NCBI RefSeq assembly: GCF_023498005.1
Contig: NZ_CP097289.1
Location: 6,014,001-6,078,000, forward strand
Reading direction: 5' to 3'
Length of the DNA: 64,000 nt
Origin: Streptomyces durmitorensis
GTDB taxonomy: Bacteria; Actinomycetota; Actinomycetes; Streptomycetales; Streptomycetaceae
The position numbers and the translations under genes are program-made. Shown here one piece after another: positions 8,057 to 18,570 of this stretch. Within the stretch, counting starts at the first letter, position 1, and the number at the start of each line of letters is the position of its first letter. The notes beneath the pieces were generated by a model that saw nothing but the letters and a program-made list of their open reading frames with translations, was not told the origin of the DNA and did no database searches.

Positions 8057-9327
8057 ACGGCGAACTCCTGGAACGCGATGGACTTCTCGACGGGGTAGTA
8101 CTCGGAGCCGAGCAGCTCACCGATGATGTACGCGTTGCGGTACGGGCCCATGCCCAGGTCGGGGCTGGTCAGGGAGTGGGTGTGCACGGCGCCGTTCTGG
8201 AGGAAGATGCCGCGGCCCGTGGTGTCGATCGAGTAGTTGCGGGCGACCTCGAAGCGGCCGCGGCCGTCCCAGCGGATCCGGTCGCGGACCGGCTCCAGGA
8301 AGTCGGGCGTGACGTACTGGTAGCCGGTGGCCAGGATCAGGCCCTCGGATTCCAGCTCGAAGTCCTTGCCCTGCTCGTCCTGGCGCAGGCCGAGGGTGTA
8401 GGTGCCGTTCTCGTGACGGGCGCTCTGCAGCGAGGAGTTGGTGAGCAGACGCGTCGGGACCGGGCCGCCGAGGTTCTTCTGGTAGAGCAGGTCGAAGATC
8501 TCGTTGATCAGGTCGCCGTCGATGCCCTTGAAGAGCGTCTTCTGCTGATCCTGGAGGCGGTAGCGGGTGGCCTCCGGCAGGGCGTGGAAGTAGTCGACGT
8601 ACTCCGGGGAGGTCATCTCAAGCGTCAGCTTGGTGTACTCAAGAGGGAAGAAGCGCGGGGAGCGCGTGACCCAGTTGAGCTGGTAGCCGTGGACGTCGAT
8701 CTCGCTCAGGAGGTCGTAGTAGATCTCGGCGGCGGACTGGCCGCTGCCGACGAGCGTGATCGACTCCTTCTTCTGGAGCTCCTGCTTGGACTGCAGATAG
8801 CGGGAGTTGTGGATGAAGTCCCCGCCGAGGTCCGCGCACGACTCGGGGATGTGCGGCGGAGTGCCGGTCCCCAGGACGAGGTGACGGGCGCGGAAGGTGT
8901 CGCCGGAGGTGGTGTGGACGACGTACAGATCATCCGCGTACGTCACCTCGGTCACCGTCGTGCTGAAGCGGATGGAGGAGAGCTTCGCGGCGGCCCAGCG
9001 GCAGTAGTCGTTGTACTCCGTGCGCAGCGGATAGAAGTTCTCGCGGATGTAGAACGAGTAGAGCCGCCCTGCTTCCTTCAGGTAGTTGAGGAAGGAGTAG
9101 GGGGACGTCGGGTCCGCGAGGGTGACGAGGTCCGACATGAACGGGGTCTGGAGGTGAGCGCCCTCCAGGAACATGCCCGAGTGCCACTCGAAGTCCGGCT
9201 TGGACTCCAGGAAGAGGCCGCTGAGCTCGTCGATGGGTTCGGTCAGGCAGGCGAGACCGAGGTTGAAGGGGCCAAGGCCGACACCGATGAAGTCCAGTGG
9301 TTCTCGGTGATCAGGAAGCGCGGTCAA
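8053..9327 (-). CDS. desB: Cadaverine N-monooxygenase DesB (SidA/IucD/PvdA family)
   Basis: DesB is an FAD- and NADPH-dependent N-hydroxylase converting cadaverine to N-hydroxycadaverine. The 424-aa protein shows the FAD-binding [10 protein letters not shown] near residue 16, the NADPH site GSGQSAAE near residue 192, and the family ATGYQY motif near residue 330. The start codon is TTG at 9327, with GGGAG about 7 bases upstream. The gene overlaps the 3' end of desA by 17 bases. No better in-frame ATG or GTG precedes the conserved FAD motif. Confidence 0.94.
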   Translation of the reverse strand: MTALPDHREPLDFIGVGLGPFNLGLACLTEPIDELSGLFLESKPDFEWHSGMFLEGAHLQTPFMSDLVTLADPTSPYSFLNYLKEAGRLYSFYIRENFYPLRTEYNDYCRWAAAKLSSIRFSTTVTEVTYADDLYVVHTTSGDTFRARHLVLGTGTPPHIPESCADLGGDFIHNSRYLQSKQELQKKESITLVGSGQSAAEIYYDLLSEIDVHGYQLNWVTRSPRFFPLEYTKLTLEMTSPEYVDYFHALPEATRYRLQDQQKTLFKGIDGDLINEIFDLLYQKNLGGPVPTRLLTNSSLQSARHENGTYTLGLRQDEQGKDFELESEGLILATGYQYVTPDFLEPVRDRIRWDGRGRFEVARNYSIDTTGRGIFLQNGAVHTHSLTSPDLGMGPYRNAYIIGELLGSEYYPVEKSIAFQEFAV

Positions 9328-10759
9328 GGGTCTCTCCCAGGTACTGCTCGGCGTGGCCGGCGATCAGATCGAGGACGGCCGTGATGTCGGCGACCGTGGT
9401 CTCGGGATTGAGCAGGGTGAACTTGAGGTACTGGCGCTCGCCGACCTTGGTGCCCGCGACGACGGCGTCACCGGAGGCGAACAGGGCCTTGCGGGCGTAC
9501 AGGTTGGCGCGGTCGATCGCGGTCGGGTCGCAGATCGACTCCGGGATGTAGCGGAAGACGAGCGTCGAGAGCTGCGGCTCGACGACGACGTCGTAGCGGG
9601 GGTCGGCGGCGAGCAGCCGCCAGCCGTCGTCCGCCATGTCGCAGACGGAGTCGAAGAGCTCGCCGATGGCGTCGGCGCCCATCACGCGCAGGGTCATCCA
9701 CAGCTTGAGGGCGTCGAAGCGCCGCGTCGTCTGGAGGGACTTGTCGACCTGGTTGGGGATGCGCTCCTGCACCATGCGGCGCGGGTTGAGGTACTCCGCG
9801 TGGTACGTCGCGTGGCTCAGCGTCGAGCGGTCACGGACCAGGACGGCGGAGGAACTCACCGGCTGGAAGAAGGACTTGTGGTAGTCGACCGTGACGGAGT
9901 CGGCGCGCTCGATGCCGTCGATGAGGTGCCGGTTCTTGAGCGAGGCGAGCAGGCCGCAGCCGTACGCCGCGTCGACGTGCATCCAGGTGCCGTACTGCTC
10001 GCACAGTTCGGCGATCTCGGGCAGCGGGTCGATGGAGCCGAAGTCGGTGGTGCCCGCTGTGGCGACGACCGCCATGGGGGTGAGGTCGTCGGCCAGGCAG
10101 CGCTCCAGCTCGCGGGCGAGGGCCACGGTCTGCATGCGCTTGTTGTGATCGGTGGGGATGACGATCACGGCGTCCTCGCCGAGGCCGAGCAGCGTCGCGG
10201 CCTTCTGGATGCTGAAGTGGCCGACCTCGGAGGCGAAGATGCGCAGCTGCGTGGCCGGCTTTCCCGCCTTGGCGGCCTCCTCGCGGGCGAGCAGCATGGC
10301 CTGGAGGTTGGACTGCGAACCGCCGCTCGTGAACACGCCGTCGGCGGCCGGGCCGAGCCCGATGCGTTCGGCCGTCCAGTCGATGAGACGGCGCTCGATC
10401 AGTGTGCCGCCGGCGGATTGATCCCAGGTGTCGAGGGAAGAGTTGACCGCGGAGAGCACCGCCTCGCCGAGCACGGCCGGTATGACGACCGGGCAGTTGA
10501 GGTGGGCGAGGTAGCGGGGATGGTGGAAGTACACGGCGTCGCGCAGGTAGAGCTCGTCGAGCTCGTCCAGGGCGGCGATGGTGTCGTGCAGGGGCTCGTC
10601 CAGGTCGACGGCCTCGATGCGGGGCGCGAGGTCGTCGACGGAGACGCCGGTAAAGGGGCGTGAGGTGGTGGCGATCCTGGCCGCCACCCGCTCGACTCCT
10701 TCGGTCACGGAACTGCGGTAACGCTCCGCGGTGGTGTCGTTGAGCAGGTGCGAGCGCAT
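9311..10759 (-). CDS. desA: Lysine decarboxylase DesA (PLP-dependent, group II)
   Basis: DesA decarboxylates lysine to cadaverine, the first committed step of desferrioxamine synthesis. The 482-aa protein is a group II PLP decarboxylase: DYHKSFFQP carries the PLP-lysine near residue 295, and HVDAAYG carries the Asp that pairs with the PLP ring nitrogen. The start at 10759 has AGAGGAAG directly upstream. It is the first gene of desABCD and lies about 35 bp downstream of an iron box. Confidence 0.95.
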   Translation of the reverse strand: MRSHLLNDTTAERYRSSVTEGVERVAARIATTSRPFTGVSVDDLAPRIEAVDLDEPLHDTIAALDELDELYLRDAVYFHHPRYLAHLNCPVVIPAVLGEAVLSAVNSSLDTWDQSAGGTLIERRLIDWTAERIGLGPAADGVFTSGGSQSNLQAMLLAREEAAKAGKPATQLRIFASEVGHFSIQKAATLLGLGEDAVIVIPTDHNKRMQTVALARELERCLADDLTPMAVVATAGTTDFGSIDPLPEIAELCEQYGTWMHVDAAYGCGLLASLKNRHLIDGIERADSVTVDYHKSFFQPVSSSAVLVRDRSTLSHATYHAEYLNPRRMVQERIPNQVDKSLQTTRRFDALKLWMTLRVMGADAIGELFDSVCDMADDGWRLLAADPRYDVVVEPQLSTLVFRYIPESICDPTAIDRANLYARKALFASGDAVVAGTKVGERQYLKFTLLNPETTVADITAVLDLIAGHAEQYLGETLDRAS

Positions 10760-10792
10760 GAACTTCCTCTGGGTGAGGGGACTTGGGGGAAG

Positions 10793-10811
10793 TGAGGTAA
10801 GCCTAACCTAA
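10793..10811. promoter_or_regulatory. Iron box (DmdR-type) for desABCD
   Basis: TGAGGTAAGCCTAACCTAA matches 17 of 19 bases of the reverse complement of the actinobacterial iron box TTAGGTTAGGCTCACCTAA. It sits about 35 bp before the desA ATG and should bind the DtxR-family iron repressor DmdR/IdeR when iron is plentiful. Confidence 0.9.
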
Positions 10812-10867
10812 CTCCCTCTCGGGTTAAACCCAGGGGGTCTCTGTGGTCACCAGGAGGCACAAAAACG

Positions 10868-10900
10868 GAACAGCCCTCTCCGGAATGCGGAGAGGGCTGT
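10868..10900 (-). terminator. Intrinsic terminator of desE
   Basis: ACAGCCCTCTCCG at 10870-10882 pairs over 13 bp with 10888-10900. Reading on the minus strand, a T-rich stretch (complement of AAAAACGG at 10861) follows, making a classic terminator directly after desE and before the desA operator. Confidence 0.85.
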
Positions 10901-10919
10901 CCTGTGTGCGGCGCGGGGT

Positions 10920-11957
10920 TCAGCTGACCTTCTTGGCCTTCTCGATCGCGTCGGCGAGGTCCTCGAGGATCGGGGCGCACTTGTCGTACGAGTAAATGGG
11001 CTCGGTGACGCGGGGGATGACCTGCCCGGCCTTGACCGCGGGCAGCTTCGCCCAGGTCGGCTTCTCGATGTCGGCGGGCTGGATCGTGGCGGTGCGGTTG
11101 TCCATCATGATGACGTCCGCGGCGTGCTTGTTGACGTTCTCCCAGCTCAGGTTCTCGAACCAGCCGCCGCTCGCCTTCTTGGCGCTCTCGGACGGCTCGA
11201 CGAAGTTCACGCCGAGGGACTTGAAGTACTCCAGGTCGGCGGAGAGGTTCGTGCCGGAGACGTAGAAGATGTCCTGGCTGGCCGAGCCGACGAGGACCTT
11301 GATGTCCTTGTTCGCCTTGGCGACCTTGCGCAGCCGCTCGGCGGCGGCCTCGAAGCGCTTCTTCGCCTTGACGACCTTGTCGGCCTTCACGTCCGCGCCG
11401 AGCGACTCGGCGAGCGCGAGGAGGCGCTGGAGGGGCTCGGTCATCTGGCGGTCGTAGACGCTGACGCCCACGCTCGGGGCGAGCTTGAGGATCTTGTCCT
11501 TGCTGTCCTCGGGGACGGACCACAGGGTGCCCGCGTCGTCGAACATCGTGGAGACGAGGAGGTCGGGGGCGAGACTCGCGTACTTCTCGATGTTGAACTT
11601 CCCCCATTCGTTGCCCAGGATCGTCAGCTTGCTGATGTCCATGTCACCGGCCTGGACGTCGGCCTTGCCGCCCTTGGCCTTGGTCGGGCCGAAGACGCCC
11701 TTGACCTCGATGCCGTAGTCGAAGAGGGCGGCGGCGACGCCGGTGAAGGCGACGATGTTCTTCGGGGTCGAGTCCTGCTTCGCGGTCTTGCCGCGGTCGT
11801 CCTTGAAGCTCCAAGGGCCGGAGTCGCCGGCGTCCGCCTTGCCCGAGCCGCTCTTCTTCTCGTCACCGCAGGCTGCCAGCAGGGCCGTGAGACCGAGAGC
11901 GCCGCCGGCGGCGAGAATGCCGCGGCGGGAAGGCTGAGGGAAGCGGGCGTGGGACAT
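10920..11957 (-). CDS. desE: Ferric-siderophore ABC transporter substrate-binding lipoprotein DesE
   Basis: DesE captures ferrioxamine at the outer face of the membrane for ABC import. The 345-aa protein has a twin-arginine start (SRRGILAAGG) and a lipobox LLAAC with the lipidated Cys at about residue 29. The TroA/FhuD-like type III binding-protein fold follows, with a long backbone helix around residues 170-190. It is transcribed separately from desABCD behind its own iron box. The permease and ATPase genes are not in the window, so they must lie elsewhere. Confidence 0.93.
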   Translation of the reverse strand: MSHARFPQPSRRGILAAGGALGLTALLAACGDEKKSGSGKADAGDSGPWSFKDDRGKTAKQDSTPKNIVAFTGVAAALFDYGIEVKGVFGPTKAKGGKADVQAGDMDISKLTILGNEWGKFNIEKYASLAPDLLVSTMFDDAGTLWSVPEDSKDKILKLAPSVGVSVYDRQMTEPLQRLLALAESLGADVKADKVVKAKKRFEAAAERLRKVAKANKDIKVLVGSASQDIFYVSGTNLSADLEYFKSLGVNFVEPSESAKKASGGWFENLSWENVNKHAADVIMMDNRTATIQPADIEKPTWAKLPAVKAGQVIPRVTEPIYSYDKCAPILEDLADAIEKAKKVS

Positions 11958-12013
11958 ATGAGGGTCTCTGCTTTCGTGAGGACGGCGGCGGGGCCACTGG
12001 CCGGAACTAGCGC

Positions 12014-12032
12014 TTAGGTTAACCTAACCTAA
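12014..12032. promoter_or_regulatory. Iron box upstream of desE
   Basis: TTAGGTTAACCTAACCTAA matches 17 of 19 positions of the iron box in the reverse-complement sense. It lies about 57 bp before the desE start, so desE should be derepressed with desABCD under iron limitation. Confidence 0.92.
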
Positions 12033-12080
12033 GCTGATGTCCAGCGGCTCCCGCGGTCGCCTTCCCCGGGGTGCGGGTGG

Positions 12081-13235
12081 TTATCCCACGAATCCCAGCT
12101 CCCTGGCGATCAGCATGCGCTGCACCTCGCTGGTGCCCTCGCCGATCTCCAGGATCTTGGAGTCCCGCCACATCCGTGCCACGGGGTATTCGTTCATGAA
12201 GCCGTACCCGCCGTGGATCTGGGTGGCCTCGCGGGCGTTGTCGACGGCGACCGTGGAGGAGTAGAGCTTCGCGATCGCCGCCTCCTTCTTGAAGGGCTCC
12301 CCGCCGACGAGGCGCGACGCCGCGTCCCGCCAGCCGACCCGGGCCATGTGCGCCCGCATCTCCATGTCGGCGATCTTGAACTGGATCGCCTGATTCGCCC
12401 CGATGGGCTTGCCGAAGGCGTGCCGCTCCTTGGCGTACTTCACGGACTCGTCGACGCAGCCCTGCGCGAGGCCCGTGGCGAGCGCGGAGATCGCGACCCG
12501 GCCCTCGTCCAGGATCCGCAGGAACTGGGCATAGCCGCGGCCCTCTTCGCCCAGGAGGTTGGCCACCGGGACCCGCACGTCCGAGAAGGCCAGCTCACGG
12601 GTGTCCGATGCGTTCCAGCCGACCTTCGAGTACGGAGCCGCGACCGTGAAGCCCGGTGTCCCCGACGGCACGATGATCGAGGAGATCAGCGGACGGCCGT
12701 CCTCCTTGCGGCCGGTGACGGCGGTGACCGTGACCAGGCCCGTGATGTCCGTGCCGGAGTTGGTGATGAAGCACTTGGAGCCGTTGATCACCCACTCGTC
12801 GCCGTCCCGCACCGCGGTCGTGCGGGTGCCGCCCGCGTCCGAGCCGCCGTCCGGCTCGGTCAGGCCGAAGGCACCCAGGAGTTCACCGGAGCAGAGCCGG
12901 GGCAGCCACTCGCGCTTCTGCTCGTCCGTGCCGAAGAGGTGGATCGGCATCGCGCCGAGCGAGACGCCCGCCTCCAGGGTGATCGCCACCGAGGAGTCGA
13001 CCCGCGCCAGCTCTTCGAGCGCGATGCCGAGGGCGAGATAGTCGCCGCCCATGCCGCCGTGCTCCTCGGGGAAGGGCAGGCCGAACAGGCCCATGCGGCC
13101 CATCTCGCGCACGATCTCGTACGGGAACTCGTGCCGTTCGTACAGGTCGCCGATCTTGGGGGCGACGACGTCGTGCGCGAACTCCTCGACCGTGCGGCGG
13201 AGTTCTTCGTGCTCGGGGGACAGACGGTGGTCCAT
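12081..13235 (-). CDS. acdH: Acyl-CoA dehydrogenase, short-chain type with C-terminal catalytic Glu
   Basis: This FAD enzyme oxidises short straight or branched acyl-CoAs at the alpha-beta bond and passes electrons to ETF. The 384-aa product has the usual three domains; GLTEPDGGSDAGGTRT near residue 125 is the first signature. The C-terminal IGEGTSEVQ places a Glu at about residue 366, the catalytic base position of short/medium-chain enzymes. Isovaleryl-CoA dehydrogenases instead have Gly or Ala there. Context with HMG-CoA lyase and a biotin-dependent carboxylase points to leucine catabolism, but the active site suggests broader substrates, as known for Streptomyces AcdH. It is last in a four-gene operon, 6 bases after the lyase. 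Confidence 0.88.
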   Translation of the reverse strand: MDHRLSPEHEELRRTVEEFAHDVVAPKIGDLYERHEFPYEIVREMGRMGLFGLPFPEEHGGMGGDYLALGIALEELARVDSSVAITLEAGVSLGAMPIHLFGTDEQKREWLPRLCSGELLGAFGLTEPDGGSDAGGTRTTAVRDGDEWVINGSKCFITNSGTDITGLVTVTAVTGRKEDGRPLISSIIVPSGTPGFTVAAPYSKVGWNASDTRELAFSDVRVPVANLLGEEGRGYAQFLRILDEGRVAISALATGLAQGCVDESVKYAKERHAFGKPIGANQAIQFKIADMEMRAHMARVGWRDAASRLVGGEPFKKEAAIAKLYSSTVAVDNAREATQIHGGYGFMNEYPVARMWRDSKILEIGEGTSEVQRMLIARELGFVG

Positions 13236-13241
13236 CGTTCT

Positions 13242-14219
13242 TCACTGCTCCTGGTGGGAGGTGCCCGTCAGGGCACGGACGGTGCGGGAGGGGCTGGGTC
13301 GGCCCAGTTGTTCGGCCATCCACGCGCTGGTGGCGGTGAGGCGGCCGAGGTCGACGCCGGTCTCGATGCCGAGGCCGTCGAGCATCCATACGAGGTCTTC
13401 GGTGGCGAGGTTGCCGGTGGCGCTCTTCGCGTACGGACAGCCGCCGAGGCCGCCCGCCGACGCGTCGACCGTGCTGACTCCGTGCTGAAGGGCGGCGAGG
13501 GTGTTGGCGAGCGCCTGGCCGTACGTGTCGTGGAAGTGCACGCCGATGCGGTCCGTCGGCACGCCCTCTTCGTTCAACTCGGCAAGCAGGGCCAGGACAT
13601 GGCCCGGCGTGGCCACGCCGATGGTGTCGCCCAGGCTCAGCTCGTCGCAGCCCATGTCCAGGAGGGCCTTGGCGGTGCGGACGACCTGGGCGATGGGCAC
13701 GGGGCCCTCCCACGGGTCGCCGAAGCACATGGAGAGATAGCCCCGCACGTGCACCTTCTGCTCGCGGGCGCGGGCCACGACCGGCTCCGACATCGCGAGG
13801 GCCTCGTCCATCGTGCGGTTGAGGTTGGCCTTGGCGAAGGACTCCGTGGCGCTGACGAAGACGGCGATGCCGCGGGCGCCGAGCGCCAGGGCGCGGTCCA
13901 GGCCCCGGTCGTTCGGCACCAGGACGGGGAGCTTGGCCCTCCCGTCCTGTGCGAGGTCGCGCACGAGAGGGAACAGCTGCTCGGAGTCGGCCAGTTGGGG
14001 CACCCACTTGGGGTGCACGAAGCTGGTCGCCTCGACGGTCGTGAGGCCCGCGGCGGCCAGGCGGTGGATGAACTCCGCCTTGATCTGCGTGGGGACGACC
14101 GCCTTTTCGTTCTGCAGGCCGTCCCGTGCGCCCACCTCGTGGATACGGACGCGGGGCGGGAGGTCCTGGGTGGGGACGACCATCGGGAGCGCCATCGGGA
14201 GCGCCTTGGGGGGCGTCAC
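13242..14219 (-). CDS. Hydroxymethylglutaryl-CoA lyase
   Basis: HMG-CoA lyase splits HMG-CoA into acetyl-CoA and acetoacetate, ending leucine degradation. The 325-aa TIM-barrel protein has [11 protein letters not shown] at about 29-39, with Arg32 and Asp33 in the metal/substrate site, and the Cys signature [12 protein letters not shown] around residue 260. The GTG start at 14219 overlaps the upstream stop by 4 bases (GTGA) and has a very strong AGGAGGAGGAG site. ATGs at codons 9 and 13 are alternatives. Confidence 0.92.
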   Translation of the reverse strand: MTPPKALPMALPMVVPTQDLPPRVRIHEVGARDGLQNEKAVVPTQIKAEFIHRLAAAGLTTVEATSFVHPKWVPQLADSEQLFPLVRDLAQDGRAKLPVLVPNDRGLDRALALGARGIAVFVSATESFAKANLNRTMDEALAMSEPVVARAREQKVHVRGYLSMCFGDPWEGPVPIAQVVRTAKALLDMGCDELSLGDTIGVATPGHVLALLAELNEEGVPTDRIGVHFHDTYGQALANTLAALQHGVSTVDASAGGLGGCPYAKSATGNLATEDLVWMLDGLGIETGVDLGRLTATSAWMAEQLGRPSPSRTVRALTGTSHQEQ

Positions 14220-16207
14220 TTCTCCTCCTCCTGCGGGGTCTCGTCGGGGATCACTACGGCCAGGACCTGGTCCATGGCGACGGTCGAGCCCGCCGTGACG
14301 TCCAGTTCGCTGACGGTGCCCGCGTGCGGGGCGGAGATGACGTGCTCCATCTTCATGGCCTCCACCACGAGGAGGCTCTGCCCCTGGGCCACGCGGTCGC
14401 CGGTGGACACCTTGACGACCGTGACGGTGCCGGGCATGGGGGCGGTGAGGGCGTCGGCACCGCTGTGGGCGGCGCCGGTGAGGCTCGCCGCCACGGGGTC
14501 GAAGTCCTGGACGTGCCAGGCGTCGCCGTCCCTGCCGAGCCAGTCGGCCGCGCGGTGGAAGGTGTGGGTGAGGCCGTCCACGTGGACCGTGACGCGGCCG
14601 GGCTCCACGGTGCGCGGGCCCTCGCCCGCGACGTGCGCGACAGGGTCGTGTCCCGGCACGCGCAGATGGTGCGTCAGCGGGGCCGGGGTGCCGCCCAGGC
14701 GCCAGCCCCTCGGCACCGAGAACGGGTCCCGCCAGCCGTCACCGGTGGGTTCCAGGGCGGCGGCGCGCAGGGCCGCCGCGGCTTCGTACACCTCGGCGGG
14801 CACGCCCTGCGGGACCAGGTCCTGTGCCTCGCGCTCCACGAGGCCCGTGTCCAACTCCCCGGAGACCACCGCCGGGTGGGCGAGCAGCCGCCGCAGGAAC
14901 CCCGCGTTCGTCGGCACGCCCAGCGTGACCGTCTCCGCGAGGGCGGCCCGCAGCTTGCGCAGTGCGGTGGGGCGGTCCGGGCCGTACGCGATGACCTTGG
15001 ACAGCATCGGGTCGTACAGGCTGCCGACCTCCGTGCCCTCGCTCAGGCCGGAGTCGGTCCGCACGCCGTCGCCCTGCGGCTCGTGCAGGGCGAGGACGGT
15101 CCCGCCGGACGGCAGGAACCCGCGGGACGGGTCCTCGGCGCAGACGCGGGCCTCGATCGCGTGGCCCGTGAGCGTGATGTCCTGCTGGCCGTACGGCAGT
15201 TCCTCGCCGGCGGCGACCCGCAGCTGCCACTCCACCAGGTCGATGCCGGTGATGAGCTCCGTGACCGGGTGCTCCACCTGGAGGCGGGTGTTCATCTCCA
15301 TGAAGTAGTACGAAGCCGGGTCCTTGCCCGGCACGATGAACTCCACCGTGCCCGCGCCCGCATACCCGCAGGAGCGCGCGGCCTGGACCGCGGCCTCGCC
15401 CATCGACGCGCGCGTGGCCTCGTCGAGCAGGACGCTCGGGGCCTCCTCGATGATCTTCTGGTGGCGGCGCTGGAGCGAGCACTCGCGCTCGCCGAGGTGG
15501 ATCACGTTCCCGTGGCCGTCCGCGAGGACCTGGATCTCGATGTGCCGGGGGCGGTCGATCCACCGCTCCACGAGCAGCGTGTCGTCCCCGAAGGAGGAGC
15601 GCGCCTCGCGCCGCGCGGCGGCGATCTCGTCCGCGAGCAGCGCCGCGTCCCGCACCAGACGCATGCCCTTGCCGCCGCCGCCCGCGGAGGGCTTGAGCAG
15701 CACCGGCATGCCGATCTCGCGGGCGGAGTCGGCCAGTTGGGCGTCGGTCAGGCCGCTGCCCGAAGAGCCGGGGACCACCGGGACCCCGGCCGCCTGGACC
15801 GTCTCCTTGGCGCGGATCTTGTCGCCCATCAGGTCGATCGCCGATGCGGGCGGCCCGATGAAGACCAGGCCGGCCTCCGCGCAGGCCCGCGCGAACTCGG
15901 CGTTCTCCGCGAGGAAGCCATACCCCGGGTGGACGGCCTGGGCGCCGCTGCGGGCCGCCGCGTCGAGCAGCCGCTCGGCCGAGAGGTAGCTCTCGGAGGC
16001 CGGTGCGGGGCCCAGGCGCACGGCCGTGTCCGCCTCCCGCACGTGCCGGGCGTCCGCGTCCGCGTCGCTGAACACGGCGACCGAGCGCACGCCGAGCGCC
16101 CGCAGCGTCCGGATGACGCGGACCGCGATCTCGCCCCTGTTGGCGACCAGCACCGTGTCGAACATCGTCCCTCTTCCCGGGGTGGTCTCTTGCTGGAAGT
16201 CGCTCAT
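14216..16207 (-). CDS. Acyl-CoA carboxylase alpha subunit (biotin carboxylase plus BCCP), likely methylcrotonyl-CoA type
   Basis: The 663-aa alpha subunit carboxylates biotin using ATP and bicarbonate and carries the biotin itself. It has the biotin carboxylase N-domain ([16 protein letters not shown]), an ATP-grasp domain with a Gly-rich loop ([12 protein letters not shown]), the [14 protein letters not shown] motif, and a C-terminal BCCP domain with EAMKM (biotinyl Lys near residue 615). The middle region is diverged from acetyl/propionyl-CoA carboxylase alpha chains, as in MCC alpha. The Met at codon 15 (16165), with GAGGG upstream, is an equally good start. The partner is the carboxyltransferase 10 bases upstream. 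Confidence 0.9.
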   Translation of the reverse strand: MSDFQQETTPGRGTMFDTVLVANRGEIAVRVIRTLRALGVRSVAVFSDADADARHVREADTAVRLGPAPASESYLSAERLLDAAARSGAQAVHPGYGFLAENAEFARACAEAGLVFIGPPASAIDLMGDKIRAKETVQAAGVPVVPGSSGSGLTDAQLADSAREIGMPVLLKPSAGGGGKGMRLVRDAALLADEIAAARREARSSFGDDTLLVERWIDRPRHIEIQVLADGHGNVIHLGERECSLQRRHQKIIEEAPSVLLDEATRASMGEAAVQAARSCGYAGAGTVEFIVPGKDPASYYFMEMNTRLQVEHPVTELITGIDLVEWQLRVAAGEELPYGQQDITLTGHAIEARVCAEDPSRGFLPSGGTVLALHEPQGDGVRTDSGLSEGTEVGSLYDPMLSKVIAYGPDRPTALRKLRAALAETVTLGVPTNAGFLRRLLAHPAVVSGELDTGLVEREAQDLVPQGVPAEVYEAAAALRAAALEPTGDGWRDPFSVPRGWRLGGTPAPLTHHLRVPGHDPVAHVAGEGPRTVEPGRVTVHVDGLTHTFHRAADWLGRDGDAWHVQDFDPVAASLTGAAHSGADALTAPMPGTVTVVKVSTGDRVAQGQSLLVVEAMKMEHVISAPHAGTVSELDVTAGSTVAMDQVLAVVIPDETPQEEEK

Positions 16208-16217
16208 CGTCCGCCCC

Positions 16218-17834
16218 TCACATCCGGAAGACGCCGAAGCCGGGCTCGCCCAGCGGGGCCTCGGCGCACGCGGTCAGGGCGAGGCCGAGGACCTGCCGGG
16301 TCTCCATGGGGTCGATCACGCCGTCGTCCCACAGCCGCGCGGTGGCGTAATAGGCGTTGCCCTGCGCTTCGTACTGGGCGCGGACCGGGTCCTTGAAGGC
16401 CTGCTCGTCCGCCTCCGACCACTGTTCGCCGCGCGCCTCCAACTGGTCGCGCTTGACGGTCGCGAGGACCGAAGCGGCCTGCTCGCCGCCCATCACGGAG
16501 ATCTTGGCGTTCGGCCACATCCACAGGAAGCGGGGGGAGTAGGCACGGCCGCACATCGAGTAGTTCCCCGCGCCGTACGAACCGCCGATCACGACCGTCA
16601 GCTTCGGCACGCGCGTGCAGGCCACCGCCGTGACCATCTTGGCGCCGTGCTTGGCGATGCCGCCCGCCTCGTAGTCCCGGCCGACCATGAAGCCGGAGAT
16701 GTTCTGCAGGAAGACGAGGGGGATGCCGCGCTGGTCGCACAGTTCGATGAAGTGGGCGCCCTTCTGGGCGGACTCGGAGAACAGGATGCCGTTGTTCGCG
16801 ATGATGCCGACCGGGTGGCCGTGGAGGTGGGCGAAGCCGGTGATCAGCGTCTGGCCGTATTCCGCCTTGAACTCGGCGAAGCGTGAGCCGTCGACCACGC
16901 GCGCGATGACCTCGCGGACGTCATAGGGGGTGCGGGAGTCTGTCGGCACCGCTCCATAGAGCCCGGCCGGGTCGACCTTCGGCTCCTCGACCGGGCGCAC
17001 GGACCAGGGGAGTTCGGCGCGGTCGGGGAGGGTGGAGACGATCGTCCGGACGATCCGCAGCGCGTGCGCGTCGTCCTCGGCGAGGTGGTCCGTCACTCCG
17101 GAGACCCGGGAGTGGACCTCGCCGCCGCCCAGCTCCTCGGCCGTCACGACCTCGCCGGTGGCGGCCTTCACCAGGGGCGGGCCGCCGAGGAAGATCGTCC
17201 CCTGATTGCGGACGATCACCGCCTCGTCGCTCATCGCGGGGACGTACGCACCGCCCGCCGTGCACGAGCCGAGGACGGCCGCGATCTGCGGGACGCCCGC
17301 ACCGGACATCCGCGCCTGGTTGTAGAAGATCCGCCCGAAGTGCTCGCGGTCCGGGAAGACGTCGTCCTGCATGGGCAGGAAGGCGCCGCCCGAGTCCACC
17401 AGATACAGACAGGGGAGGCGGTTCTCCAGCGCGACCTCCTGGGCGCGCAGGTGCTTCTTCACCGTCATGGGGTAATACGTGCCGCCCTTGACGGTGGCGT
17501 CATTGGCGACGATCACGCAGGTGCGCCCGGAGACCCGGCCGATGCCCGCGATGACTCCGGCCGCGGGGGCGTCCCCTCCGTACAGCCCGTCGGCCGCGAG
17601 CGGTGCCAGCTCCAGGAAGGGCGAGCCGGGGTCGAGCAGGGCGTCCACGCGGTCGCGGGGCAGCAGCTTGCCGCGCGCGACATGGCGGGCCCGGGACCGC
17701 TCACCGCCGCCGAGCCTGGCGGCCGCGAGCTTGGCCCGCAGCTCGTCGACGAGGGCGTGGTGCGCCTCCTCGTTCGTCCGCCATGCCTCGGACGCGGGAT
17801 CAGCCGCGGTCGCCAGCACTGGTGCCTGCAGCAT
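16218..17834 (-). CDS. Acyl-CoA carboxylase beta subunit (carboxyltransferase), likely methylcrotonyl-CoA type
   Basis: The 538-aa carboxyltransferase moves CO2 from biotin to the acyl-CoA. It has two crotonase-like halves; the first contains [18 protein letters not shown] and [16 protein letters not shown], typical of MCC beta and related GCD subunits, and the second contains [16 protein letters not shown]. With the adjacent biotin-carrying alpha chain, HMG-CoA lyase and acyl-CoA dehydrogenase it forms a leucine/isovalerate-type operon. It is first in the operon and is transcribed away from a TetR gene across two palindromic operators. Substrate is inferred from context. Confidence 0.9.
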   Translation of the reverse strand: MLQAPVLATAADPASEAWRTNEEAHHALVDELRAKLAAARLGGGERSRARHVARGKLLPRDRVDALLDPGSPFLELAPLAADGLYGGDAPAAGVIAGIGRVSGRTCVIVANDATVKGGTYYPMTVKKHLRAQEVALENRLPCLYLVDSGGAFLPMQDDVFPDREHFGRIFYNQARMSGAGVPQIAAVLGSCTAGGAYVPAMSDEAVIVRNQGTIFLGGPPLVKAATGEVVTAEELGGGEVHSRVSGVTDHLAEDDAHALRIVRTIVSTLPDRAELPWSVRPVEEPKVDPAGLYGAVPTDSRTPYDVREVIARVVDGSRFAEFKAEYGQTLITGFAHLHGHPVGIIANNGILFSESAQKGAHFIELCDQRGIPLVFLQNISGFMVGRDYEAGGIAKHGAKMVTAVACTRVPKLTVVIGGSYGAGNYSMCGRAYSPRFLWMWPNAKISVMGGEQAASVLATVKRDQLEARGEQWSEADEQAFKDPVRAQYEAQGNAYYATARLWDDGVIDPMETRQVLGLALTACAEAPLGEPGFGVFRM

Positions 17835-17854
17835 CAGTCGAGCCCCCTTGCTCG

Positions 17855-17870
17855 GTTAATGAGCGTTAAC
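17855..17870. promoter_or_regulatory. TetR-type operator, copy 1
   Basis: GTTAATGAGCGTTAAC is a near-perfect palindrome 20 bp upstream of the carboxyltransferase start. A second copy lies 29 bp away centre to centre. It fits binding by the divergent TetR protein to repress the catabolic operon. Confidence 0.7.
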
Positions 17871-17883
17871 GCGTTTCCATCAG

Positions 17884-17899
17884 GTTAACGAGCGCTAAC
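17884..17899. promoter_or_regulatory. TetR-type operator, copy 2
   Basis: GTTAACGAGCGCTAAC is the second copy of the palindrome, 22 bp before the tetR ATG. Its position would allow autoregulation of the regulator as well as control of the divergent operon. Confidence 0.7.
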
Positions 17900-17921
17900 C
17901 GCCCTGTCTAGAATTGATTCC

Positions 17922-18512
17922 ATGGCCACCAGAACCGACGCCCCCACCCGTCGCGAGCAGATCCTCAAGGAAGCCGCCCGGCTCTTCGCCGAGCGCGGCT
18001 TCCACGGCGTAGGAGTGGACGAGATAGGAGCGGCCGTCGGCATCAGCGGGCCCGGCCTCTACCGCCACTTCCCGGGCAAGGACGCGATGCTCGCCGAGCT
18101 GCTCGTCGGCATCAGCGGGCAGCTCCTGACCGGTGGCAAGCGGTGTGTGGCCGAGGCGGACGGGTCACCGGAGCAGACGCTCGACGCGCTCATCGAGGGG
18201 CACATCGACTTCGCCCTGGACGACCGTTCCCTGATCACGCTGCACGACCGCGAGCTCGACCGGCTGCGGGACACCGACCGCAAGCTGGTCCGCCAGCTCC
18301 AGCGGCAGTACGTGGAGATCTGGGTGGACGTCGTGCGCAAGGTCTATCCGGACCTCGCCGAGAACGCCGCGCGCGTCTGTGTGCACGCGGTCTTCGGGCT
18401 GCTCAACTCCACGCCGCACCTCAGCCGCCGCGACGCCCTGCCGAGCCGTAGCGCGATGGCCCAGCTGCTGCACAGCCTGGCGCGCGGGGCGTTCGCGGCG
18501 ACAGCGGCGTGA
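17922..18512 (+). CDS. TetR-family regulator of the acyl-CoA catabolic operon
   Basis: The 196-aa protein has an N-terminal TetR helix-turn-helix (about 12-58: RREQILKEAARLFAERGFHG, then GISGPGLYRHFPGKDAML) and a helical ligand-binding domain. The ligand is probably an acyl-CoA of the controlled pathway, by analogy with TetR regulators next to such operons. It is divergent from the carboxylase operon over an 87-bp spacer with two matching palindromes, so local repression and autoregulation are likely. Confidence 0.88.
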   Translation: MATRTDAPTRREQILKEAARLFAERGFHGVGVDEIGAAVGISGPGLYRHFPGKDAMLAELLVGISGQLLTGGKRCVAEADGSPEQTLDALIEGHIDFALDDRSLITLHDRELDRLRDTDRKLVRQLQRQYVEIWVDVVRKVYPDLAENAARVCVHAVFGLLNSTPHLSRRDALPSRSAMAQLLHSLARGAFAATAA

Positions 18513-18570
18513 CGGGAGCGACAGGGCTTCTCTCTGGACGGTCCGGTGACCGGCGGGTAACGTCTCTCTG

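Noticed and set aside
12213..15308. 1031-codon plus-strand frame opposite the leucine-type operon
   Set aside because: It runs across several well-supported minus-strand genes and shows no domain; it is a codon-bias shadow.
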